The notes under the pieces were generated by a model. It did not search any database. It was not told the origin of the DNA and was given only the letters and a program-made list of their open reading frames with translations. A stretch of 6,614 bases of DNA from Bacteroidia bacterium (lineage in GTDB: Bacteria > Bacteroidota > Bacteroidia > Bacteroidales > Prolixibacteraceae), in NCBI GenBank assembly GCA_025358395.1, contig JANYJT010000121.1, positions 1 through 6,614 on the forward strand, in the 5' to 3' direction. Each line of letters starts with the position of its first letter. Position 1 is the stretch's first letter. A program made the position numbers and the translations under genes. Shown piece by piece: positions 1 to 6,338 of the stretch.

Positions 1-1245
1 CCTGGCACGAATGGTGTCGCTCGACTCGCCCGAACTCATGGTCGAAAGCTTGCTGAACGGAACCGGGACCACTTCCAGATGAATATCAATGCGGTCCAGC
101 AATGGGCCTGATATCCTGTTCAGGTATTTTTGAACGATGCCCGGTCCACAAACACACCGCTTTGTTGGATGGTTATAGTATCCGCATGGACAAGGATTCA
201 TCGAGGCAACCAACATGAAGGAAGCCGGAAACTCTACCGAAGATTTGGATCTCGAAACAATAATTGTGCGGTCTTCGAGGGGTTGCCTCAATACCTCAAG
301 CACAGATCTTTTAAATTCGGGTAACTCATCCAGAAAGAGCACGCCATTGTGCGCCAGAGAAATTTCCCCAGGCTGGGGTATCGTGCCTCCGCCAACCAGG
401 GCGGCATCTGAAATAGTGTGGTGCGGACTGCGAAATGGCCGGCCGATCATCAAGGAGGCCTGGTTTTCAATCTTTCCGGCTACTGAATGTATCTTGGTAG
501 TCTCCAATGCCTCTTTAAGAGTAAAAGGCGGCAGAATAGTAGGTATCCGCTTAGCCAGCATCGTTTTACCGGCCCCCGGAGGTCCGATCATGATCAGATT
601 ATGTCCACCTCCCGCAGCAATTTCAAGGGCTCTTTTTACATTTTCCTGCCCCTTGACTTCCGAAAAATCAACTGCAAACCTGTTTTTCAATGCATTAAAC
701 TCCTCGCGCGTGTCGATGACAGTTTGTTTTAACTGGATGGCACTATTGAAAAAATCGATCACCTCACGAATGTTCTCGACACCATAAATTTTTAGTTTGT
801 CTACAACCGCCGCTTCCCTGGCATTTTGAAGCGGAATGATTAATCCTTCATAACCCTCCTCTCTGGCCCTGATTGCAATAGGAAGGACTCCTTTCACCGA
901 CTGCAATCCACCATCAAGTGAAAGTTCGCCCATCATAACGAAACGGCCGATATCCGGGGCATTGATCTGCTCCGAAGCCGAGAGAATTCCCATGGCAATA
1001 GGTAGATCATAACAGGAGCCCTCTTTGTGAATATCGGCAGGTGCCATGTTGATGACCGTTTTCTTACCAGGAAGCTTAAACCCATTGAAGCGCAAGGCGG
1101 CATCAATTCTTTGCTGGCTCTCGCGAACAGCAAGATCGGCAAGACCAACCATGCTGAAACGGATTCCCCTGGATACGTCAACCTCAATTGTAATGGTGGT
1201 GGCATCGATGCCATGGACCGCACTGCCGTAAGTTTTTATTAGCAT
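1..1245 (-). CDS. yifB: YifB/ComM-family Mg-chelatase-like AAA+ ATPase, N-terminal 415 codons (3' end outside window)
   Basis: The minus strand reads without a stop from ATG at 1245-1243 to the left edge. The protein starts MLIKTYGSAVHGIDATTITI, the usual opening of this family. Residues about 20-145 form the ChlI-like (Lon-protease-fold) domain. The Mg-chelatase-type AAA+ module follows, with Walker A GPPGAGKT at residues 221-228 and Walker B VLFLDE at 302-307. A cysteine cluster (C352, C354, C364, C366, in NPCPCGYY...RCVCGP) fits the family's conserved CxC pairs and may bind metal. Full-length members are about 510 residues, so roughly the last 95, the C-terminal Mg-chelatase domain, lie outside. 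In naturally transformable Gram-negative bacteria the homologue ComM is a hexameric helicase that aids branch migration of incoming DNA; the role in this phylum is not settled. It is not a true magnesium chelatase of chlorophyll synthesis. The gene is divergent from mutL and has no Shine-Dalgarno sequence before its ATG. Confidence 0.94.
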   Translation of the reverse strand, partial: MLIKTYGSAVHGIDATTITIEVDVSRGIRFSMVGLADLAVRESQQRIDAALRFNGFKLPGKKTVINMAPADIHKEGSCYDLPIAMGILSASEQINAPDIGRFVMMGELSLDGGLQSVKGVLPIAIRAREEGYEGLIIPLQNAREAAVVDKLKIYGVENIREVIDFFNSAIQLKQTVIDTREEFNALKNRFAVDFSEVKGQENVKRALEIAAGGGHNLIMIGPPGAGKTMLAKRIPTILPPFTLKEALETTKIHSVAGKIENQASLMIGRPFRSPHHTISDAALVGGGTIPQPGEISLAHNGVLFLDELPEFKRSVLEVLRQPLEDRTIIVSRSKSSVEFPASFMLVASMNPCPCGYYNHPTKRCVCGPGIVQKYLNRISGPLLDRIDIHLEVVPVPFSKLSTMSSGESSDTIRAR

Positions 1246-1464
1246 GATGTATAATTTTGAAACCCAAACGATGGAATACCCTTAAATGTACCGAATTTCG
1301 GGGAGAAAAGGAAATCTTTCCGGTTCAGAATATAGATTGTCGTAACGATTTAATCCGAATCAAACGGTGAATGGTCATAAAAAATACCGCTATATTTGTC
1401 TGGGGAAAGTGTCCGTTTTGGGCATTATTTCTTAGTTAGGAATCCAATTATTAATCGTATACAA
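1246..1464. other. Divergent intergenic region between yifB and mutL
   Basis: About 219 bases lie between the two start codons, with no credible coding sequence. The region holds a good plus-strand -7 box for mutL (1391-1398). On the minus strand, 1290-1283 reads TACATTTA, one mismatch from TAnnTTTG, but I see no TTG upstream, so a yifB promoter there is only a guess. Two short perfect inverted repeats sit side by side: CCGAA-T-TTCGG (1291-1301) and GGAAA-TC-TTTCC (1310-1321). They could be regulatory or chance. Confidence 0.6.
1391..1398 (+). promoter_or_regulatory. Candidate Bacteroidota -7 promoter box for mutL
   Basis: TATATTTG matches the Bacteroidota -7 consensus TAnnTTTG exactly. No clean TTG (-33 element) is present 19-21 bases upstream; GTG at 1367-1369 is the nearest candidate. 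Transcription would begin around 1403, giving a leader of about 60 bases before the GTG start at 1465. The box overlaps the TTG at 1396 that opens the longest possible reading frame, which argues against using that upstream start. Confidence 0.5.
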
Positions 1465-3444
1465 GTGTCAGACGTTATCCATCTTTTGCCCGACTCAGTT
1501 GCCAACCAGATCGCTGCAGGTGAGGTAATCCAGCGCCCCGCTTCAGTTGTCAAGGAGTTGGTAGAGAATGCCATTGATGCCGGGGGAGACACCATCACCG
1601 TGAATGTTAAAGACGCAGGTCGGACTCTGATTCAGGTGACAGACAATGGCAAGGGAATGTCGCCAACCGATGCGCGGATGTCGTTTGAGCGCCATGCCAC
1701 CTCCAAAATCAATGAGGCGAATGATCTGTTCTGCATTCGTACCATGGGCTTTCGGGGAGAAGCGCTTGCATCCATAGCTTCAGTGGCAGAGGTTGAGTTG
1801 CGCACTCGGCAGCAGGGTGAAGAGCTTGGTACTTTCCTGCACATTCTTGGATCTGTGTTGCAGAAACAACAGACGGATCATTGTCCGGAAGGATCAAATT
1901 TCTCCGTAAAAAACCTCTTTTTCAATGTCCCGGCACGGCGGAAATTTCTAAAATCCAACAGTTACGAGCTTAAAAATATCATCACAGAAATACAGCGGAT
2001 AGCCCTGGCTAACCCCGAAATTGCCATCAATTTTTACCACAACCAATCTCCGGTATATGAACTTTCTTCCGAAAATATAAGGAAACGGATTGTCGGTCTC
2101 TTTGGCAAATCCATCAACCAGAGCCTGACACCTGTTGAAGTCGAGACAACTTTGATCAAGGTTTCCGGTTTTATTGGTCAGCCGAAATTTGCCAAAAAAA
2201 GTTTCGGCGAACAATTTTTCTTCGTTAATGGAAGATTTATGAAGCACCCTTTCTTCCACCGTGCAGTGATGAATGCATATGAGCGGATTTTGCCGCCGGA
2301 TACAGTCCCCTCCTATTTTCTTTACCTTGAAGTAGATCCTGCGACCATCGACATCAACATCCATCCGACAAAAACAGAGATAAAATTTGAGGATGAGCAA
2401 GCAATATGGCACATTTTAAGTGCCTGTATCCGGGAATCCATCGGTAAATACAATCTGATGCCAACCATTGATTTCGATCAGAGGGGCTCCATCGAAATAC
2501 CGGTTCCTCCGGGAAGAGGCAGCAGTTTTGCGTCTCCGGAGATTGAAATCAATCGTCATTACAACCCTTTTCAGCAGGAGAGCTATCCTGGCTACCGGAA
2601 CGATTCGGACAGAGATGCCGGTCAAGTCGGACATTGGGAGAAGCTTTACCAGGGAATGGATGGAAAGACGAGGAGACGAGGGGACGAGGAGACGAGGAGA
2701 CGGGGAGACGGGGAGACTGAAGAAAGGGAAAAGGGAAACGGAGAAAAGGGAAAAGGAGAAACGGGGAATGGGGAGACGGGGAGAGGAAACTGGAGAGATG
2801 GGCTTGCAGGGGGGATGGAGCGTGAGAATTCAGAGGGCAGTCAGTCAACACATTCACTGGGGGTTGAGCCGGAATATCAATCGGCCAATTTCATGCAACT
2901 CAAAAACAGGTATTTGCTTACGCCTGTCAAATCCGGATTGATGGTCATCGACCAGCGGGAGGCACATGCAAGGATACTGTACGAAAATTTCATGCGTAAT
3001 TTCAGTTCGCACCTGGCCTCGAGTCAGCGGCAACTTTTCCCTCCGGCATTGGAGCTGAATGCTGCTGACGCTGAAATTTTGAATGCACTGAGGGATGAGC
3101 TGCATCAATTGGGATTTGAAATCAGGCCGGAAGCAGACCACCATTTTTACATCGATGGCACACCTGGAGTGCTGAGTCATTTAGATGCCAAAGAGTTGGT
3201 CGAAACTGTCATTGCCTCATTTCAGTACCGTCCTGTCGATCTGATGGAAGAGATCAAAGCGCAGCTGGCTCTTGTTCTGGCATCATCCTCGGCAGTAAAC
3301 TACGGGGTAGCCTTGAAACAGGAAGAGATGAGTGCACTTTTTAATCAGCTATTTGCTTGTCAGACTCCCGGATTCTCACCTTCCGGGAAAAAGATCATCT
3401 CTATTATTGCCCTGACAGACATCGAAAATCTTTTGAAAGATTAG
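1465..3444 (+). CDS. mutL: DNA mismatch repair protein MutL
   Basis: MutL is a GHKL-family ATPase that couples mismatch recognition by MutS to downstream repair. The frame is open from 1396, but homologues begin at (M)SDVIHLLPDSVANQ, so GTG 1465-1467 is chosen, giving 659 residues. ATP-site motifs are intact: VVKELVENAIDAG with E31 and N35, DNGKG at 60-64, and GFRGEAL at 95-101. The second N-terminal subdomain carries FFVNGRFM and IHPTKTE (K303). Residues about 345-470 are a linker containing a highly charged, repeat-encoded stretch (400-442) with 8-residue units TRRRGDEE and TRRRGDGE. The dimerisation domain follows from about 475. Its endonuclease-motif position reads DQREAHARILYE (496-507) rather than DQHAxxExxxxE, and the later motifs (ASSSA at 606-610, CQTPGFSPSGK from C632) also differ from the nuclease-type ACR and CPHGRP. 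Repair-strand incision by this protein is therefore doubtful. It probably heads the rightward gene set. Confidence 0.97.
   Translation: MSDVIHLLPDSVANQIAAGEVIQRPASVVKELVENAIDAGGDTITVNVKDAGRTLIQVTDNGKGMSPTDARMSFERHATSKINEANDLFCIRTMGFRGEALASIASVAEVELRTRQQGEELGTFLHILGSVLQKQQTDHCPEGSNFSVKNLFFNVPARRKFLKSNSYELKNIITEIQRIALANPEIAINFYHNQSPVYELSSENIRKRIVGLFGKSINQSLTPVEVETTLIKVSGFIGQPKFAKKSFGEQFFFVNGRFMKHPFFHRAVMNAYERILPPDTVPSYFLYLEVDPATIDINIHPTKTEIKFEDEQAIWHILSACIRESIGKYNLMPTIDFDQRGSIEIPVPPGRGSSFASPEIEINRHYNPFQQESYPGYRNDSDRDAGQVGHWEKLYQGMDGKTRRRGDEETRRRGDGETEEREKGNGEKGKGETGNGETGRGNWRDGLAGGMERENSEGSQSTHSLGVEPEYQSANFMQLKNRYLLTPVKSGLMVIDQREAHARILYENFMRNFSSHLASSQRQLFPPALELNAADAEILNALRDELHQLGFEIRPEADHHFYIDGTPGVLSHLDAKELVETVIASFQYRPVDLMEEIKAQLALVLASSSAVNYGVALKQEEMSALFNQLFACQTPGFSPSGKKIISIIALTDIENLLKD
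2662..2789 (+). repeat. Purine-rich low-complexity tract inside mutL
   Basis: Only 12 of these 128 bases are pyrimidines on the plus strand. The tract contains the 8-bp tandem array (2667-2714), then two imperfect copies of an AAAGGGAAAAGG-type segment (from 2723 and from 2745), and an isolated further GACGGGGA at 2775-2782. It encodes MutL residues 400-442, a stretch of Gly, Glu, Lys, Arg, Thr, Asp and Asn with no hydrophobic residue. The opposite strand would read as Ser/Pro/Leu-rich, a pattern I associate with purine-rich dispersed repeats that produce spurious open frames in many genomes. The base pattern is unlike the rest of mutL, so the tract may be an inserted or locally expanded repeat. 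Confidence 0.9.
2667..2714 (+). repeat. Six tandem 8-bp units, GACGRGGR, in the mutL linker
   Basis: The units read GACGAGGA, GACGAGGG, GACGAGGA, GACGAGGA, GACGGGGA, GACGGGGA, with cytosines at 2669, 2677, 2685, 2693, 2701 and 2709, exactly 8 apart. Three units span 24 bases, or eight codons, which explains the 8-residue protein period. One unit more or fewer shifts the frame: loss places GAC TGA directly after the array (TGA at 2718-2720); gain moves into a frame that stops at 2939-2941. Both products would lack the C-terminal dimerisation domain. Confidence 0.93.
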
Positions 3445-3463
3445 CGAATCTCGTCCGATTCCT

Positions 3464-3471
3464 TATTTTTG
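3464..3471 (+). promoter_or_regulatory. Candidate -7 promoter box upstream of rhomboid 1
   Basis: TATTTTTG matches TAnnTTTG exactly and lies in the 53-base gap between mutL and the first rhomboid gene. The -33 side is weak: TTAG at 3441-3444 ends 19 bases upstream, and a true TTTG at 3432-3435 is 28 bases away. If used, transcription would start near 3476, about 20 bases before the ATG at 3498. No terminator is visible in the gap, so read-through from mutL is also plausible. Confidence 0.4.
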
Positions 3472-3497
3472 CACAATATGATCTGAAAATTATCCAC

Positions 3498-4316
3498 ATG
3501 CAATTCCGCTCAACTTCTCCATTAGCCATTCCACCCGTTGTCAAGAATTTGATCCTGATCAATGTGGTCATGCTGGTCGCAACCTGGGCATTGAAATCAA
3601 CCGGACTGGATCTGACTGAAAAACTTGGGCTTTATTATCCCGGGTCGCCCAATTTCAGGCCATACCAGTTGGTCACACATATTTTCATGCATGCCAGCTT
3701 CGGCCATCTTTTCTTTAATATGTTTGCCTTGTACATGTTCGGTAAAGTGCTTGAAATGGTTTGGGGACCCAAACGTTTCCTGGTCTATTTTCTGGTCACC
3801 GGTCTGGGAGCCGCGACACTGCACCTCTTTGTAAACTATCTGGAATTATCCCATGTAGCCAAAACGGTGGATGCGTTTGCCAACACTCCTTCGCCAGAAC
3901 TTCTTAACTCATTTGTAAAAGCCAATCTGGGCAGTCAGGCTGCTCCATGGGTTCATGATTTCATCAATAAATGGTCAGAAACACCGGGTAATTCAGCTTA
4001 TGCCCAGCAAGGGATCGAGCTCGTTCAAAAGATATTCGAAGAGAAGATAAACATCCCGACAGTAGGTGCCTCCGGTGCTGTTTTCGGAATTTTGCTTGCC
4101 TTCGGGGTTCTTTTTCCCAACACTGAATTGATGCTGCTCTTCCCTCCCGTTCCCATTAAAGCCAAGTATTTTGTGATCGGCTACGGCCTGATCGAACTAT
4201 ATCTTGGATTTACCCAATCTAACAGCGATGTCGCGCATTTCGCACATCTGGGAGGGATGTTGTTCGGCTACCTGCTTTTGCGGTACTGGAATGTCAATTC
4301 CAAGAATTTCTATTGA
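3498..4316 (+). CDS. Rhomboid family intramembrane serine protease 1
   Basis: Rhomboids cleave substrate transmembrane segments within the bilayer using a Ser-His dyad. The frame is open further upstream, but that part overlaps mutL and shows no family similarity; ATG 3498 gives 272 residues starting MQFRSTSPLAIPPVVKN. Six membrane segments are apparent (about 17-34, 67-87, 92-114, 190-207, 222-240, 246-264). Catalytic features are present: HxxxN (H70, N74) in the second segment, GASG with nucleophile S192, and H250 in AHFAHLGG. Between the third and fourth segments is a long polar region of about 75 residues (115-188), larger than in the minimal GlpG fold. There is no signal peptide and no accessory domain. 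The gene follows mutL by 53 bases and precedes a second rhomboid by 7. The substrate cannot be inferred. Confidence 0.95.
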   Translation: MQFRSTSPLAIPPVVKNLILINVVMLVATWALKSTGLDLTEKLGLYYPGSPNFRPYQLVTHIFMHASFGHLFFNMFALYMFGKVLEMVWGPKRFLVYFLVTGLGAATLHLFVNYLELSHVAKTVDAFANTPSPELLNSFVKANLGSQAAPWVHDFINKWSETPGNSAYAQQGIELVQKIFEEKINIPTVGASGAVFGILLAFGVLFPNTELMLLFPPVPIKAKYFVIGYGLIELYLGFTQSNSDVAHFAHLGGMLFGYLLLRYWNVNSKNFY

Positions 4317-4323
4317 GCAACCC

Positions 4324-5205
4324 ATGGCAATTACCGATGAAATAAAGCTTTCGTACCAGCATGGCTCCTATCTGACGAAGTTGATTTACATCAATATCGC
4401 CATTTGGATCATCGTTCGGTTAGTGGCGGTATTTCTTGTTCTGGGAGGCAATGAGAATCTCACTTACATGGATTGGCTGGCATTGCCGGCCTCCTTCGGA
4501 CAGTTCATTACCCGGCCCTGGACGCTGATCACCTACATGTTCCTGCATTACGAGCTTTGGCACATTCTGATGAACTTGTTGTGGCTCTACTCTTTCGGCC
4601 GCATCTTTCTTGAATACCATCAGCCGCGAAAACTGCTTTATCTCTATTTTTTCGGAGGGATTTCGGGTGGGATCTTCTTTATGGCTGCGTACAATCTTTT
4701 TCCTCATTTCCAGCAAGCCATCGCTTTGAGCAGGCTTCTTGGAGCCTCGGCAGCCGTCATCACGATTGTCGTTGCCACAGCTGTTTATGTTCCCAATCAT
4801 GTTATTCATCTGATTCTGATCGGTCCGGCAAAAATAAAATGGATCGCACTTGTGTCGATTCTTTTTTATATTATAAACCTTACGGGGGACAATGCGGGCG
4901 GTAATTTTGCACATCTGGGAGGAGCTTTTTGGGGATTTTTATACATGTCTCTCTTAAAATCAGGGTACGACATCTCTACCCGTTCTGAAAGATTTTTCGA
5001 CAGGCTTTTCATCTGGTCAAAGCCAAAAAGAAAATTAACAGTCGAATACAAAGCGGGAGACTTTCGTGAATATGACTACAACAGAAGCAAAAAGGAAAAA
5101 CAGGAAGAAGTTAACAGGATACTTGACAAAATCAGTGCAAAGGGCTACGATGCATTGACTGTCGAAGAAAAGGAAATGCTATTTAGAATGAGCGGCAAAA
5201 AATGA
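4324..5205 (+). CDS. Rhomboid family intramembrane serine protease 2 with cytoplasmic C-terminal tail
   Basis: ATG 4324, 7 bases after the stop of rhomboid 1, gives 293 residues beginning MAITDEIKLSYQHGSYLTKL; an ATG at 4291 in the same frame would overlap the previous gene and adds residues that do not look like family sequence. Six membrane segments run from about 19 to 212. The second contains HxxxN (H80, N84), the fourth GASA with S142, and the sixth NFAHLGG with H197, so the Ser-His dyad is complete although the usual GxSG glycine is alanine. Residues about 215-293 form a charged tail with EVNRILDKISAKGYDALTVE, resembling the small C-terminal domain (DUF6576-like, from memory) of Bacteroidota rhomboids. 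It is a distant paralogue of its neighbour, lacking that protein's long internal loop and adding this tail. Co-transcription with both flanking genes is nearly certain. Confidence 0.94.
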   Translation: MAITDEIKLSYQHGSYLTKLIYINIAIWIIVRLVAVFLVLGGNENLTYMDWLALPASFGQFITRPWTLITYMFLHYELWHILMNLLWLYSFGRIFLEYHQPRKLLYLYFFGGISGGIFFMAAYNLFPHFQQAIALSRLLGASAAVITIVVATAVYVPNHVIHLILIGPAKIKWIALVSILFYIINLTGDNAGGNFAHLGGAFWGFLYMSLLKSGYDISTRSERFFDRLFIWSKPKRKLTVEYKAGDFREYDYNRSKKEKQEEVNRILDKISAKGYDALTVEEKEMLFRMSGKK

Positions 5206-6287
5206 AGAAAAGCACAGTCAAAAATCTATTTTCAAAATTCGGATTTTTTGCGAACCTGCTTTTCAGTGGGCTGCTGGTTCTGGTATATGTAGCTTTACTT
5301 ATTCCGCCGGATTCATTTTGGCCTGCCGCATTTTTTGGATTCCTTTATCCTTATTTACTTTTGATAAATGTACTATTTGTCATTTGTTACGCGCTGCTAA
5401 AATCAAAGAAGCTCTTGCTTTCCCTGCTAATAATCCTGGTTGGCTACCAGCATTTTTTCCACTTTTTCCAACCTGTTCCAAGCTTCAAGTCGGAAGCCAA
5501 TGGGCTAAAGATCCTAACTTACAATGTCCATTATTTTACCGGGGATATCGGCAGGAAGCAGGTCGACCGTCCCCTTCTTGTCGATTATCTGCGCAGTGTC
5601 AATGCTGATATTATTTGTTTGCAGGAAACCAGACTGTTCAAAATTGGAAAGCTTTCTCCTGATGGAATCCGAGATGCTTTGCCGGGAATAAAATATTATC
5701 AGCTGGCACATTCGATCTCAAATGCAGGACCAATGACCTTGTCTAAATTTCCCATTGTCAGGCTGGGAGAAATCCGATTTGAGCGGAGCGCGAATATGGT
5801 ACTTTTTTCAGATATTGTAGTTCGCCCCGGCGATACCATCAGGGTATATAATTGTCATTTTCAATCTTACCGGATCACTCCAGAGGATTATTCGCTGACC
5901 GACCCGGATAAGAGCGGTACCAATGAGCAACAACTTAGGGAGGCAAGGCTTATCAGTAAAAAGATGATCCTTGCATTTACATTTCGCGCCCGGCAAGCCA
6001 GGACTGTTGCCGCGCACATACGGAAATGTCCCTATCCTGTAATTGTTAGCGGTGATTTTAATGACACTCCTATTTCGTATACCTATCATGTTTTGGACAA
6101 GCAACTGAAAGATGCTTTTAGTGAAGCGGGATTCGGAATATCCAATACTTACAACAGCTTTATTCCCTTGTTTAGGATTGATTATATATTGTATAGTCAA
6201 AGATTTGGGGCTATGTCATACCAATGTGACCAAATCCAGTTATCTGACCATTTTCCTGTAATTGCTGTGCTTAAATGGCTAAAATGA
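5202..6287 (+). CDS. Membrane-anchored endonuclease/exonuclease/phosphatase (EEP) family protein
   Basis: The start ATG at 5202 overlaps the rhomboid 2 stop in ATGA, indicating translational coupling. The 361-residue protein has three N-terminal hydrophobic segments (about 14-34, 40-66, 69-83) followed by a DNase I-like EEP domain from about 101 to the end. Its catalytic signature is complete: N108 in TYNVHYF, E142 in CLQETR, H219 in NCHFQS, D285 and N287 in GDFND, D327 in RIDYIL, and D349-H350 in SDHFPV. The family is metal-dependent and includes nucleases, sphingomyelinases and inositol phosphatases, which cannot be told apart from these motifs. With three segments the catalytic domain would probably lie on the side opposite the N-terminus, likely the periplasm given the KK-rich N-terminus and positive KSKK loop, but the topology is inferred. 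A periplasmic or membrane-associated phosphodiesterase or nuclease is the best reading. Confidence 0.92.
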   Translation: MKKSTVKNLFSKFGFFANLLFSGLLVLVYVALLIPPDSFWPAAFFGFLYPYLLLINVLFVICYALLKSKKLLLSLLIILVGYQHFFHFFQPVPSFKSEANGLKILTYNVHYFTGDIGRKQVDRPLLVDYLRSVNADIICLQETRLFKIGKLSPDGIRDALPGIKYYQLAHSISNAGPMTLSKFPIVRLGEIRFERSANMVLFSDIVVRPGDTIRVYNCHFQSYRITPEDYSLTDPDKSGTNEQQLREARLISKKMILAFTFRARQARTVAAHIRKCPYPVIVSGDFNDTPISYTYHVLDKQLKDAFSEAGFGISNTYNSFIPLFRIDYILYSQRFGAMSYQCDQIQLSDHFPVIAVLKWLK

Positions 6288-6338
6288 TATCATTGTGGCA
6301 ATTGCATTTTTTTCTTACCTTGTGATATATTTTAAAAA
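6288..6338. other. Short intergenic gap between the EEP gene and the response regulator
   Basis: A perfect 12-base palindrome, AATGATATCATT (6283-6294), spans the EEP stop codon. GCAATTGC (6298-6305) follows, then a run of seven T (6307-6313). The possible hairpin ATTG-TGG-CAAT (6292-6302) has only four base pairs, so any intrinsic terminator here would be weak. The gap is AT-rich and also carries the candidate promoter for the next gene. Confidence 0.4.
6302..6333 (+). promoter_or_regulatory. Candidate promoter for the response regulator gene
   Basis: TTG at 6302-6304 is followed after 21 bases by TATATTTT (6326-6333), one mismatch from TAnnTTTG. The spacing fits the Bacteroidota -33/-7 layout. 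The -7 box ends only 5 bases before the ATG at 6339, so the transcript would have little or no leader, which is a reason for caution. Confidence 0.35.

Noticed and set aside
215..787. Open frame of 190 codons on the plus strand
   Set aside because: It lies opposite the yifB gene, whose minus-strand translation has clear Walker A and B motifs and family sequence; the plus-strand product has no recognisable domain.
2662..2789. CRISPR array or G-quadruplex element
   Set aside because: Units are 8 bp with no spacers, so not CRISPR. G-runs exist but are irregular and interrupted, so a quadruplex is possible but not supportable by reading alone.
2549..2857. Minus-strand Ser/Pro/Leu/Phe-rich open frame
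   Set aside because: It is the complement of the purine-rich repeat inside mutL; stop codons are rare there because of base composition, not coding.
2468..2941. Plus-strand open frame overlapping the mutL repeat
   Set aside because: It is a shifted reading of mutL with Arg/Gly-rich repeat translation. It matters only as the frame entered if the array gains one unit.
4420..4914. Minus-strand 164-codon open frame
   Set aside because: It is antisense to rhomboid 2, which has the full set of catalytic and membrane features; no family resemblance on the minus strand.
5808..6200. Minus-strand 130-codon open frame
   Set aside because: It is antisense to the EEP catalytic domain and has no recognisable motif.
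6283..6313. Intrinsic terminator after the EEP gene (palindromes followed by T7)
   Set aside because: The palindromes are AT-rich, have no real loop, or give only a four-pair stem, so a stable terminator hairpin is not supported; recorded only in the gap description.
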